Below the pieces are notes generated by a model that ran no database searches, was not told where the DNA came from, and saw only the letters and a program-made list of their open reading frames with translations. From positions 1 to 54,275 of the forward strand of contig JAUZNZ010000032.1 of NCBI GenBank assembly GCA_030706735.1: a stretch of DNA of 54,275 bases, given 5' to 3'. Shown here in pieces: positions 32,254-42,000 of the stretch. The translations under genes were made by a program, and so were the position numbers. The first letter of the stretch is position 1. Every line of letters starts with the position of its first letter. This stretch comes from Bacteroidota bacterium (lineage in GTDB: Bacteria > Bacteroidota > Bacteroidia > Chitinophagales > Chitinophagaceae).

Positions 32254-32298
32254 TATGATCTAAATCATATTCTCTGTTCAAAAGCTGTCCTATTCTTG
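32254..32298 (+). promoter_or_regulatory. Fnr-type operator and putative class II promoter for the nos operon
   Basis: TATGAT-CTAA-ATCATA (32254-32269) is a perfect 6+4+6 palindrome with the spacing of the Fnr/DNR consensus TTGAT-N4-ATCAA. Downstream, TATTCTTG (32291-32298) is a 7/8 match to TAnnTTTG. Transcription would begin near 32303, placing the operator centre at about -41.5, the class II activation position. The same box is 45 bases upstream of the divergent regulator gene. Confidence 0.7.
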
Positions 32299-32326
32299 CA
32301 CGATCATTAACCTAATTATTGCAAAA

Positions 32327-32806
32327 ATGAAAAAAGTTCTCATCGTCCTCACTATGGCGGGGCTCATCTACTCCTGTTCCGGCAATGGCTCGGATCAGAA
32401 AGACAAGCTCGCACAATCATCTGGAACACAAGGGTCTGCCGCGAATTCAGACACGCTGTCCACAAATGAGAAAGGGATCGGCAAATTCACCCATGTCGAC
32501 GTTTCGCCCAATCTCGATCATAAGCTGGCTGACGGAGGGAAATCCATTTATGATATGAAGTGCTCCAGTTGCCACAAGCTGACGTCCGAGAAATTGGTTG
32601 GGCCCGGATGGAAGGGAGTGACGGAAAGAAGAAAGCCTGAATGGATCATGAATTTCGTCACCAATACGGAAGAAATGCTGGTAAAAGACGCCAAAGCGCA
32701 GTCCCTGCTGGAAATATGCCTCGTCCAAATGCCCAATCAGCACCTGACCGACGATGACGCACGCAAGATGCTTGAGTTCATGCGACAGAATGACGGCGTA
32801 AAGTAA
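32327..32806 (+). CDS. Lipoprotein cytochrome c of the N2O reductase operon
   Basis: This is a 159-residue envelope electron carrier with lipobox LIYSC (Cys17). A Ser/Thr-rich linker follows, then a class I monoheme domain (about 68-155) with heme-binding motif CSSCH and a distal Met candidate in VQMPNQHLTDDDARKMLEF. Clade II nos clusters usually contain such cytochromes, which pass electrons to NosZ. It is the first gene downstream of the Fnr-type box and precedes nosZ by 43 bases. Confidence 0.9.
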   Translation: MKKVLIVLTMAGLIYSCSGNGSDQKDKLAQSSGTQGSAANSDTLSTNEKGIGKFTHVDVSPNLDHKLADGGKSIYDMKCSSCHKLTSEKLVGPGWKGVTERRKPEWIMNFVTNTEEMLVKDAKAQSLLEICLVQMPNQHLTDDDARKMLEFMRQNDGVK

Positions 32807-32849
32807 AAGGATGGCGTAAAATAGACCGTAACACGCAAAAAATCATACC

Positions 32850-34838
32850 ATGAATAGGATAAAGATCGTCTTGTTGTTCGTTCCGCTTGTCGGGCTGGCA
32901 TTTGCCTTCCCGGGCTGCAAGCCAAAGAATGCCGCCACCACCATTAGTTCCGACGCGGCAGCACAAGTATATGTTCAACCCGGCAAATACGATGAATTTT
33001 ACAATTTCGTATCCGGCGGTTTCAACGGGCAGGTGTCGGTCTATGGGCTACCGTCCGGCAGGCTGCTAAAGCTTATCCCGGTTTTTTCGGTATTCCCTGA
33101 GAACGGTTATGGCTATAGCGAGGAGACAAAGCCCATGCTCAATACCACGCACGGGTTCGTTCCCTGGGACGACCAGCATCACCTCGAGCTTTCCCAGACG
33201 GGCGGTCAGGCCGATGGACGCTGGTTGTTCGCCAATGCGAATAACACGCCGCGCGTGGCACGCATCAATCTGGCTACCTTCAGAACGGAGGAAATTCTGG
33301 AGATACCAAACAGTGCGGGCAACCATTCCTCTCCCTTTGCCACGGAAAATACCGAATACATTGTGGCCGGCACGCGGTTCAGCGTCCCGATGGGGGATAA
33401 CCAGGATGTGCCGATCGATTCGTACAAAAAGAATTTCCATGGCACCATCAGCTTCATCAGCGTCGATTCCGTATCCGGTCGTTTAAAGATCGCTTTTCAA
33501 CTGATGCTCCCGGGCATTGATTTTGATCTGAGCCATGCCGGCAAAGGCCCGTCGCATGACTGGTTCTTTTTCTCCTGCTATAATACGGAGCAGGCGCATT
33601 CCTTATTGGAAGTAAATGCGTCGCAACGGGACAAGGATTTTATCATGGCCGTGAACTGGAAAAAAGCGGAGGCATACGCTCGCCAGGGCAAGGGCGTGAA
33701 GCGAAAGGTGAGTTATGCGCACAATCTATTGAATGAAAGAACGCATACCGCCGCGTCCGCTATTGAAACAGAGGTATTGGTGCTCGACCCGAAGGAATTG
33801 AAGGATATGGTGTATTTCATACCCTGTCCCAAATCCCCGCATGGCTGTGACGTCGACCCGTCAGGCGAGTATATTGTAGGCAGCGGCAAACTCGCAGCCC
33901 TGATCCCGGTTTTCTCATTCACCAAAATGCTGAAAGCCATTGAAGGCAAGCAATATGAAGGAGACTATGAAGGAATACCGGTCATCAAGTATGAGGCGGC
34001 CCTCTACGGGGAAGTCCAAAAGCCGGGCCTTGGCCCCCTCCATACGGAATTCGACGACAAAGGAAATGCCTACACGTCCATGTTCGTATCTTCAGAAGTC
34101 GTGAAATGGAATATCAAGGATCTGAAAGTGGTAGACCGGGCCCGGACGTATTATTCCGTCGGCCACCTGATGGTTCCGGGCGGCGATACGAAGCACCCTT
34201 ATGGCAAATACCTGGTCGCCTACAATAAGATCACCAAGGATCGTTACTTACCCACCGGTCCGGAACTCGCACAAAGCGCTCAATTATATGATATCTCCGG
34301 GGATAAAATGAAATTGATCCTGGATTTCCCTACGATCGGCGAGCCCCATTATGCGCAGGCCCTGCCGGCTGACATGATCTCAAAGAATTCCGTAAAATTC
34401 TTCCGGATCGAAGAAAATGAACATCCCTATGCGACAAAAGGCGAAAAAATGGCCAAGGTGGTGCGTGAAGGGAACAAGATCCATGTATATATCACGGCCA
34501 TACGGTCTCATTTTGTGCCGGACAATATCGAAGGGGTGAAAATGGGCGATGAGGTATATTTTCATGTGACCAACCAGGAACAGGATTGGGATATCCCGCA
34601 TGGATTTGCGGTTAAAGGTGCAAACAATGCGGAAATACTCATCATGCCCGGGGAGACCTGCACGCTGAAATGGGTTCCAGAGAAGGTGGGTGTCTATCCC
34701 ATCTATTGTACGGACTTCTGCAGCGCCTTGCACCAGGAAATGCAAGGGTATGTCCGGGTGTCCCCAGCGGGCAGCAATGTTGCGCTGGTTTATGGCACCA
34801 ACAGGAAGGATGCGGATTCCACCTTGAACAAGAACTGA
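32850..34838 (+). CDS. nosZ: Nitrous oxide reductase, clade II (Sec-dependent)
   Basis: This enzyme reduces N2O to N2 in the periplasm with the CuZ and CuA copper centres. The 662 residues have a Sec-type signal without a twin-arginine motif, which marks clade II. The signal ends in FPGC, so the protein may be lipid-anchored. The seven-bladed propeller (about 45-530) has the CuZ-type histidines in WDDQHHLELS, LSHAGKGPSHDWFF, SPHGCDVDPSG and LGPLHTEF. The C-terminal cupredoxin domain carries a complete CuA site: His584 in DIPHGF, and Cys620, Cys624, His628 and Met631 in YCTDFCSALHQEM. Length and copper ligands indicate a functional enzyme. Confidence 0.95.
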   Translation: MNRIKIVLLFVPLVGLAFAFPGCKPKNAATTISSDAAAQVYVQPGKYDEFYNFVSGGFNGQVSVYGLPSGRLLKLIPVFSVFPENGYGYSEETKPMLNTTHGFVPWDDQHHLELSQTGGQADGRWLFANANNTPRVARINLATFRTEEILEIPNSAGNHSSPFATENTEYIVAGTRFSVPMGDNQDVPIDSYKKNFHGTISFISVDSVSGRLKIAFQLMLPGIDFDLSHAGKGPSHDWFFFSCYNTEQAHSLLEVNASQRDKDFIMAVNWKKAEAYARQGKGVKRKVSYAHNLLNERTHTAASAIETEVLVLDPKELKDMVYFIPCPKSPHGCDVDPSGEYIVGSGKLAALIPVFSFTKMLKAIEGKQYEGDYEGIPVIKYEAALYGEVQKPGLGPLHTEFDDKGNAYTSMFVSSEVVKWNIKDLKVVDRARTYYSVGHLMVPGGDTKHPYGKYLVAYNKITKDRYLPTGPELAQSAQLYDISGDKMKLILDFPTIGEPHYAQALPADMISKNSVKFFRIEENEHPYATKGEKMAKVVREGNKIHVYITAIRSHFVPDNIEGVKMGDEVYFHVTNQEQDWDIPHGFAVKGANNAEILIMPGETCTLKWVPEKVGVYPIYCTDFCSALHQEMQGYVRVSPAGSNVALVYGTNRKDADSTLNKN

Positions 34839-34844
34839 TCCATA

Positions 34845-35879
34845 ATGAATAACAAACTATCCGGCGTGGCAAGATGGATCGTAGGGGTCGCCTCCATCGC
34901 GATGGTCTTCGTGCTCTTCCTGCCGATATGGAGGATAGAGTTGTCCGCGCCCCAGTACCCGGAGGGACTCGTCTTGCAGATCTATGCCGATAAGATCGGG
35001 GGAGACGTCGATATCGTCAATGGACTGAACCACTATATCGGTATGCGTACCCTGCATACCCGTGATTTTGTCGAATTTATTGCCCTGCCCTATATCATTG
35101 GCGGACTGCTGGCCATCGGGTTGCTGGTCGCCCTGCTCAACAAGAGAAAGCTGCTTTATGGATTTGTACTGCTTTTCCTGGCGACCGCGTTCATTTCCAT
35201 GGTCGACTTTTACCGGTGGGAGTACAACTATGGGCACAACCTGGACGAGAGCGCCCCGATCAAAGTGCCGGGGATGGCGTACCAACCCCCGTTGATCGGG
35301 TACAAACAGTTGCTGAATTTCAGCGCGTACTCCGTGCCTGACAAGGGGGGATGGATCTTTGCCGGGGTCGGCGCTCTCCTGGCGCTGGCGGCCTTTCTCG
35401 AAATCCGAAAGCACCGGAAAAATAAGGCCCGCATTTCCCCGACTCCCTCCTCCACACCAGTCATCGTGGCCATGTTGCTCGTATCGACCGCGATAATGAG
35501 TTGCAGCACCGGACCCAACCCCATCCGATACGGTCAGGACGATTGCGACTATTGCAAGATGGGGATCTCGGACAGAAGGTTCGGGTTCGAAATACTGACG
35601 CAAAAAGGAAAGGCCTATAAATTTGACGATATGCATTGCCTGCTGTCGTTCATACAATCCAACCGGGTGGCAAAAAGCGAAATAGCCGAATTCTATTTTG
35701 CCGATTTTTCCGGCAATGGAAAATGGATCAGGGCGGCTGACAGCTACCTGCTGCAGAGCCCCGCCTTGCATAGCCCGATGAACGGGAATGTAGCCGCATT
35801 TGCCAGTCCGGATAGCCTGACCAAGTACCGGAATGAATTACAAGGCCAACAGGTGTTATGGAAAGATTTGTACAAGTAA
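34845..35879 (+). CDS. Fusion of a nos-cluster membrane protein with NosL
   Basis: This 344-residue protein combines two parts. Residues 1-185 hold about four transmembrane helices of a nos-cluster membrane protein (RWIVGVASIAMVFVLFLPIW at the start; YIIGGLLAIGLLVALL). After a basic linker, a further hydrophobic stretch VIVAMLLVSTAIMSC looks like the lipoprotein signal of a free NosL, now internal. The NosL domain follows (about 225-344) with the copper-binding motif DDCDYCKMGISDRRFGFEI and FDDMHCLLSFI. NosL is the copper chaperone for NosZ. The gene starts six bases after nosZ and overlaps nosD by 22 bases. The frame is continuous, so the fusion is not explained by a visible frameshift. Confidence 0.85.
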   Translation: MNNKLSGVARWIVGVASIAMVFVLFLPIWRIELSAPQYPEGLVLQIYADKIGGDVDIVNGLNHYIGMRTLHTRDFVEFIALPYIIGGLLAIGLLVALLNKRKLLYGFVLLFLATAFISMVDFYRWEYNYGHNLDESAPIKVPGMAYQPPLIGYKQLLNFSAYSVPDKGGWIFAGVGALLALAAFLEIRKHRKNKARISPTPSSTPVIVAMLLVSTAIMSCSTGPNPIRYGQDDCDYCKMGISDRRFGFEILTQKGKAYKFDDMHCLLSFIQSNRVAKSEIAEFYFADFSGNGKWIRAADSYLLQSPALHSPMNGNVAAFASPDSLTKYRNELQGQQVLWKDLYK

Positions 35880-37096
35880 TCCTGTGTCTATGCCTTCCCT
35901 GGATGGCTTCGGGCAAGACCTGGCATGTCCGTCAGGCGGGAACCGGTCACCCCATTCAGCACGCCCTGGATCTGGCGGCGCCGGGCGATACCATCCTGGT
36001 TGACAAGGGGATCTATACGGAAAAAGGGTTGGTCATCCGCAAGCCGGTTTGCCTTAGAGGGATCGATTGGCCGATCCTGGACGGCGAAAAGCAATATGAG
36101 ATCCTCGCGGTCAGCGCGAATGACGTCGTGGTGGAAGGGTTCCATTTTCAATATTCCGGCGTCTCGGGCTGGCATGATATTGCAGGCGTCAAGATCTATA
36201 ACGCGCATCATGTGACCATCCGCTCGAATATCCTGGATCACACTTTTTTCGGCATCTATTGCCTTGGCTCGTCCAACTGCACCCTATCCGGCAATACGAT
36301 CCATTCCGACGCCGACAACGATATCCAGTCGGGAAATGGCATACACTGCTGGAAATGTGATTCCATGCGGATCCTTGATAATGAGATCACACGCCACCGG
36401 GACGGGATCTATTTCGAGTTTGTCACACATTCGCTGATCCGCGGCAATCGCAGTTTTAGCAACGCCAGGTACGGACTGCATTTTATGTTCTCGCATAATA
36501 ATGTATACGAGCGGAACCTGTTCCGTCATAACGAGGCCGGCGTATCGGTCATGTTCTCCCACGGGGTCACGATGCTGGGTAATACGTTCACTGAAAATTG
36601 GGGTGGGTCCGCGTATGGTATCCTGATGAAAGAGATCACCGATAGCAAGGTGATCGGAAATCATTTCCTCAATAACACGAGCGGGATCTATATGGAGGGA
36701 ACTACACGCATCCTGGTCACGGAAAATACCTTTTCCGGAAATGGATGGGCCATGAAGATACAGGCCAGTTGCTCCGATGATGTCATAACAAGGAACAATT
36801 TTAACGGCAATACGTTTGATATCGCGACCAACGGCAGCCTGGTGCTGAATACTTTTAATGCCAATTATTGGGACAAATACGAAGGCTATGATCTTGGCAG
36901 GGATGGCATCGGCGATGTGCCCTATCACCCGGTAAGCCTGTACTCCATGATAGCGGAGAAGAATCCTACAGTGATGATGTTGTACCACAGTTTCATGGTC
37001 GGCCTGCTTGACAAATCGGAAAAAGTAATACCCAGCATTACGCCGGAAGCGCTCCGGGACGATAAACCCTTTATGAAACCTTTACGATTACCATGA
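35858..37096 (+). CDS. nosD: NosD, periplasmic copper-site maturation protein
   Basis: The 412 residues comprise a signal peptide (ending MASGKT) and a right-handed beta helix of CASH/parallel repeats (about 25-340) with many N-x-x-x-G-I-Y units, for example NILDHTFFGIYCLGSSNCTLSGN and NHFLNNTSGIYMEGTTRILVTEN. The segment NYWDKYEGYDLGRDGIGDVPY is the conserved NosD C-terminal motif. NosD works with the NosFY transporter in assembling the CuZ cluster. It overlaps the fusion gene before it and nosF after it (ATGA), so it is translationally coupled to both. Confidence 0.93.
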   Translation: MERFVQVILCLCLPWMASGKTWHVRQAGTGHPIQHALDLAAPGDTILVDKGIYTEKGLVIRKPVCLRGIDWPILDGEKQYEILAVSANDVVVEGFHFQYSGVSGWHDIAGVKIYNAHHVTIRSNILDHTFFGIYCLGSSNCTLSGNTIHSDADNDIQSGNGIHCWKCDSMRILDNEITRHRDGIYFEFVTHSLIRGNRSFSNARYGLHFMFSHNNVYERNLFRHNEAGVSVMFSHGVTMLGNTFTENWGGSAYGILMKEITDSKVIGNHFLNNTSGIYMEGTTRILVTENTFSGNGWAMKIQASCSDDVITRNNFNGNTFDIATNGSLVLNTFNANYWDKYEGYDLGRDGIGDVPYHPVSLYSMIAEKNPTVMMLYHSFMVGLLDKSEKVIPSITPEALRDDKPFMKPLRLP

Positions 37097-37809
37097 TCAA
37101 CGCTGCGCATGTAAGTAAGAAGTTCGGAAAGTTGCAAGCTCTGCGTGATATCAATCTGACCTGCAGCAAAGGACAAAGCATCGCGCTGATCGGGCCCAAC
37201 GGCAGCGGAAAGACCACGTTCATAAAATGCCTGCTCGGCATGGTGGTACCTGATAGCGGGACCATTCAGTTCCATGGCAAAAATATCGCCAATGAATGGG
37301 AATACCGCTCCAAAATAGGCTATATGCCTCAGATCGGGAGGTTCCCGGATAATATGACCATCGCCCAGGTGGTTGATATGTTGAAGGATATCCGTAAAAA
37401 GGATGCCTCCGCGACAGATGAGGACCTTATCCATGCTTTTCAATTGGACCGGATCATGAACAAACGCATGCATACCTTATCAGGCGGCACCCGTCAGAAA
37501 GTGAGCGCCTGCCTCGCTTTCCTGTTCGGCCCCGAGGTGCTGATCCTGGATGAACCTACAGCGGGACTGGATCCCCTTGCCTCCGAATTATTGAAGGATA
37601 AGATCCGGGCGGTCAGGGAAAAAGGGAAATTGATACTGATCACTTCACATGTCCTCAGCGAACTGGACGATATCGTCAGCGAAGTGATCTACCTGGAAGA
37701 CGGTTGCCTGAAGTTCCATAAGAACATGGAACAACTCAAACTGGATACCGGGGAAGACAGGCTGGCCGGAGCCATTGCCAGGGTCATGCGGTCAACGGAA
37801 AAAAGATAA
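37093..37809 (+). CDS. nosF: NosF, ABC transporter ATPase
   Basis: This 238-residue cytoplasmic ATPase powers the NosFY transporter, which supplies a sulfur species or conformational work for CuZ assembly through NosD. All ABC motifs are present: Walker A GPNGSGKTT, signature LSGGTRQKVS, Walker B VLILDEPT and the switch His in ITSHVLSEL. Its start overlaps the nosD stop by four bases, and nosY follows after 15 bases. Confidence 0.93.
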   Translation: MINAAHVSKKFGKLQALRDINLTCSKGQSIALIGPNGSGKTTFIKCLLGMVVPDSGTIQFHGKNIANEWEYRSKIGYMPQIGRFPDNMTIAQVVDMLKDIRKKDASATDEDLIHAFQLDRIMNKRMHTLSGGTRQKVSACLAFLFGPEVLILDEPTAGLDPLASELLKDKIRAVREKGKLILITSHVLSELDDIVSEVIYLEDGCLKFHKNMEQLKLDTGEDRLAGAIARVMRSTEKR

Positions 37810-37824
37810 GTTAGTCACAGGAAT

Positions 37825-38589
37825 ATGAAGATCATAAAATATATCATTTCCGACATTATCAGGAATAAGATCATGCTGGCGTATACGGTGCTTCTGCTCG
37901 CTATTTCGCTTAGCGTGTTTAATCTGGAAGACAATAAAGCAAAGGGTTTGCTGAGTCTGATGAGTGTCATTCTGATCGTCGTACCGCTGGTAAGCATCAT
38001 CTTTGCGACCATTTACATATACAATTCGGCTGAATTCATCGAATTGCTCGTGTCACAGCCCCTGAAACGTACGCGGCTGCTGCTTAGCGTTTATTCCGGA
38101 TTGGCCATCTCACTGCTGTTGGCCTTTCTCATCGGATCAGGGATCCCGGTGCTGATCTACAGTCCATCCATAGTGGGAGGCGTGCTGATCGCCGTGGGGA
38201 TGGGATTGACCCTGGTATTTGCCTCCCTGGCCATCCTGGCGTCGGTGCTCGCCAGGGAAAAGGCAAAGGGGATGGGTATCGCCATTCTCTTATGGTTCTA
38301 CTTTTCCCTGATCTATGACGGCATCGTGCTCTTTATCTTATTCCAATTCAGCGATTACCCGCTTGAAAAAGCCTCCATTGTCTTCAGTTCGCTGAACCCG
38401 ATCGATCTGGGCAGGGTCGTCATCCTGTTGAAGATGGATGTCTCGGCCATGATGGGGTATACAGGGGCCGTATTCAAGGAGTTCTTCGGGGGCAATTGGG
38501 GCAGCATCTACTCGGGTGGCATCATTCTGGCATGGATAGTGGCGCCACTGTACCTGTCGGTTCGGAGATTTAACCGTAAGGATCTATAG
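37825..38589 (+). CDS. nosY: NosY, ABC transporter permease
   Basis: The 254 residues contain six hydrophobic helices of the ABC-2 permease type, beginning MKIIKYIISDIIRNKIMLAY and including EFIELLVSQPLKRTRLLLS, the coupling region with the ATPase. It forms the membrane part of the NosFY complex that interacts with NosD. It is last in the core nos gene order and is followed after 10 bases by the truncated haemoglobin gene. Confidence 0.9.
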   Translation: MKIIKYIISDIIRNKIMLAYTVLLLAISLSVFNLEDNKAKGLLSLMSVILIVVPLVSIIFATIYIYNSAEFIELLVSQPLKRTRLLLSVYSGLAISLLLAFLIGSGIPVLIYSPSIVGGVLIAVGMGLTLVFASLAILASVLAREKAKGMGIAILLWFYFSLIYDGIVLFILFQFSDYPLEKASIVFSSLNPIDLGRVVILLKMDVSAMMGYTGAVFKEFFGGNWGSIYSGGIILAWIVAPLYLSVRRFNRKDL

Positions 38590-38599
38590 ACCACCGCTC

Positions 38600-38986
38600 A
38601 TGAAAAAAGATATCGAAGGAAGAAAGGAAATTTGCCAATTAGTGGACGCCTTCTACGAAAAGGTTAGAAAAGATGCATCGATTGGGTTCATCTTTAACGA
38701 TATCGCACAGGTCGACTGGGTACATCACCTCCCGGTCATGTATGATTTCTGGGAGAATGTGCTCTTTCAGACCGGCCATTATACGGGCAATCCGATGGTG
38801 ACCCATACTCAGCTGCATCAGAAATTCCCCCTGACCGGGGAGCATTTTGCGCAGTGGAAAAAATTATTCCTGGAGACCATCGAAGAGCATTTCGAAGGGC
38901 CCAATGCAGATTTGGCCCGGCAAAGGGCCCTGTCGATAGCCGGCGTAATGGAACGAAAGATTGTAGGAAATTTTCCCGGCTTGTAA
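38600..38986 (+). CDS. Group III truncated haemoglobin
   Basis: This 128-residue cytoplasmic globin has the group III pattern: FYEKVRKDASIGFIF, FWENVLFQTGHYTGNPMVTH, and HTQLHQKFPLTGEHFAQW with probable proximal His73 and the conserved HF...W. Group III globins bind O2 or NO and are associated with nitrosative stress protection or respiration under micro-oxia. It starts 10 bases after nosY, so it is probably the last gene of the nos transcript, where it could scavenge NO that would otherwise poison copper sites (inference). Confidence 0.9.
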   Translation: MKKDIEGRKEICQLVDAFYEKVRKDASIGFIFNDIAQVDWVHHLPVMYDFWENVLFQTGHYTGNPMVTHTQLHQKFPLTGEHFAQWKKLFLETIEEHFEGPNADLARQRALSIAGVMERKIVGNFPGL

Positions 38987-38998
38987 GCATTCAGCCTA

Positions 38999-39006
38999 TA
39001 ATTTTG
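38999..39006 (+). promoter_or_regulatory. Candidate -7 element of the glycosidase fusion gene
   Basis: TAATTTTG matches TAnnTTTG. It ends 22 bases before the ATG at 39029. A three-codon minigene (ATG TAC TAA) begins at 39010, directly at the expected transcription start. Confidence 0.45.
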
Positions 39007-39028
39007 TCCATGTACTAATATCTCCCGT

Positions 39029-42000
39029 ATGTTCTTGAATCGTCATGGCAAGTCATTCCTCCTTTCGATCAGTCTCCTTTTCATCTGTCTGTTCTCCTGC
39101 GTCAACCCGCTGCCGGCACAAAATCCCCGACATGTCTTCGCTTTGGGCGACAGTACCTTCCTGCTGGACGGCAAGCCCTTCCAGATGATCAGCGGCGAGA
39201 TGCACTACCCACGGATCCCCCGCGAATACTGGAGAGACCGGATGAAAATGGCGAAGGCCATGGGCCTGAACTGCATCGGCACCTATGTGTTCTGGAATGC
39301 ACACGAGGCGGAAGAAGGGAAATATGACTTCACGGGCAATAATGATATCGCCGGATTCGTCCGCATCGCCAAAGAAGAAGGCCTCTGGGTCGTCCTCCGT
39401 CCCAGTCCCTATGTCTGCGCGGAATGGGAGTTCGGCGGCTATCCCTGGTGGCTGCTCAGGGACAGTACGGTAAAGGTGAGAAGCAAGGACCCCCGTTTTG
39501 TAGACGCATACAGACGATATATCAACGAGCTCTCCCGGCAGCTGACCCCGCTGCTCATCACGCATGGCGGCAATATCCTGATGGTGCAGATCGAGAATGA
39601 GTATGGGTCGTACAGTAATGACAAGAGCTATCTCGAATTGAACCGCCGTCTTTTCAGGCAGGCCGGCTTCGATGGGATCCTTTTTACCTGCGACGGAGCG
39701 GACAAGATGGGGAATGGCTATTTGCCCGGATATCTTCCCGCCGTCAATGGCGAAGAGAACCCCACGGCGGCAAAAGAAGTGATCCGGAAATATCATGAGG
39801 GGAAGGGACCCTTCTATCTGGCGGAATGGTACCCCGGATGGTTCGACAACTGGGGGAGGGCCCACGCCCATACCGGATCCAAACGATCGGCGGAAACGCT
39901 CGACAAGATCCTGAGCGCCGGCCTCTCCATCAATATGTATATGTTTCACGGCGGCAGCACGCGCGGGTTCATGAATGGAGCCAACATGAGCAAACGGGAA
40001 TCCTACTCGCCGCAGGTGTCCAGCTATGATTATGATGCGCCGCTCGACGAGGCCGGCAACCCCACGGAAAAGTTCTATGCCTTCCGGGAGGTCATCGCCA
40101 GGCGCCTGCCGCCGGGAGAAAGCCTGCCTCCCGTCCCTGAAAGAAAGAAGACCATGGCCATCAACGACATCAAACTTTCAGCCTGTGCCGGGGTGTTCAA
40201 TAACCTGCCCGGGGGTGTCGCCTCCAGGTCGCCCTTATGTTTCGAAGACCTGGGCCAGGCCTATGGCTTTGTACTTTACCGTACCCGGCTTGCGGATGAG
40301 GCAACCGGGTGGCTGAAAATAAATGGACTGCGGGACTTTGCGATCGTGTATGTCAACGGACGGCAGACCGCTACGCTCGACAGGCGACTGAGGCAGGACT
40401 CCCTTAGGTTGGAGAATGTGTCCCCTCACGCGGTGTTGGATATCTGGGTGGAGAACAATGGCCGGATCAATTACGGCCCCTTTCTAACCGATAATCGGCA
40501 GGGCATCACCGGGGCGGTAACCCTCGATGGTCGAACGATCCACAATTGGACGATGTATGGATTTCCTTTTCTCACCGTCTGTCAATTTAAATTTGGCCCG
40601 GCTCCCATTGCCGGCCAGCCTGCCCTGTATAAAGGCAGCTTCTCGCTGGACGAAGTGAACGATACCTACCTGGATATGCGTGGGTTCGGCAAAGGCTTCG
40701 TTTTTCTCAATGGGATCAACCTGGGAAAATATTGGGAGATCGGTCCTCAGCAAACGCTCTATGTCCCATCCTGCTGGTTAAGGAAAGGGGTAAACGAAGT
40801 GCTGGTATTCGACGAGCTGAAAGATGGCCATACCACGCTGAATGCGCTGGCCCATCCGGTCCTGAACGAATTACCCGCCTCCCCCCAGGACCCGCCGAAG
40901 CCCTATGGCGCGTTGCCGACGGCGACCCAGCTTGCCTGGCACGAGACGGAGATGTATTGTCTCATTCACTTCGGCGTCGACACCTATACCGATAAGGAAT
41001 GGGGCTATGGCGACGAAGACCCCGCCATCGTCAATCCCGTGGACTTCGATGCGATGCAGATCGTGGGAGCGGCCAGGGCGGGCGGGTTCAAAGGAGTCGT
41101 CGTCGTGGCCAAGCATCATGACGGGCTTTGTCTCTGGCCCTCGAAGACCACCGAACATACGATCAGCAAGAGCCCCTGGAGAGGCGGCAGGGGCGATATG
41201 GTAAAAGAGTATCAGCGGGCCTGCGATAAGTTGGGTATGCGGCTGGGCATTTATTGCTCTCCATGGGATCGCAACAATCCCCAATACGGCACCGCGGCCT
41301 ATGTGCAGATCTACCGGGCACAGCTGAAGGAATTGTACACGAATTATGGCCCCCTCTTCATGTCCTGGCATGATGGCGCCAACGGCGGCGACGGCTACTA
41401 TGGCGGTGCACGTAATACACGACGGATCGATCGAACGACCTATTATGGCTGGGATACCACCTGGGCGATCACGCGGAAACTGCAGCCCGGCGCCGCGATC
41501 TTCGGGGACGTGGGACCGGATGTACGCTGGGTAGGCAATGAAGAGGGCCATGCCGGGCAAACCTGTTGGGCTACGTATACTCCACACGCTCCGGACCCCG
41601 GTATGCGTCCCGCCAACGGCTATAGCAAATATGAGGAAGCGACCGAAGGCACCCGAAACGGCGAGTTCTGGATGCCCGCCGAATGCGATGTCCCCTTGCG
41701 GCCGGGCTGGTTCTATCACGCTTCGCAGGATCAGCAGGTGAAGTCACCCTATCAATTGCTCGACCTTTATTATCAGAGTGTAGGTCGCGGCGCCAGCCTC
41801 GACCTGGGCATCGCCCCCAACCGCAAGGGGCTGCTCGACCAACGGGATGTGGCCAGTCTGAAAGCATTCGGCGACCTGCTGAAACAGACCTTTGCCGTCA
41901 ACCTGGCCAGGGGCGCCAGGCTCACGGCCAGCAATATTCGTGGAAATAATATGGGGGAATATGGTCCTTCCCGGCTGACCGATGATGACCGTTACAGCTA

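Noticed and set aside
34857-35771. A 304-codon minus-strand frame
   Set aside because: It is a shadow of the NosL fusion gene; the GC-rich third positions of the real gene keep it open.
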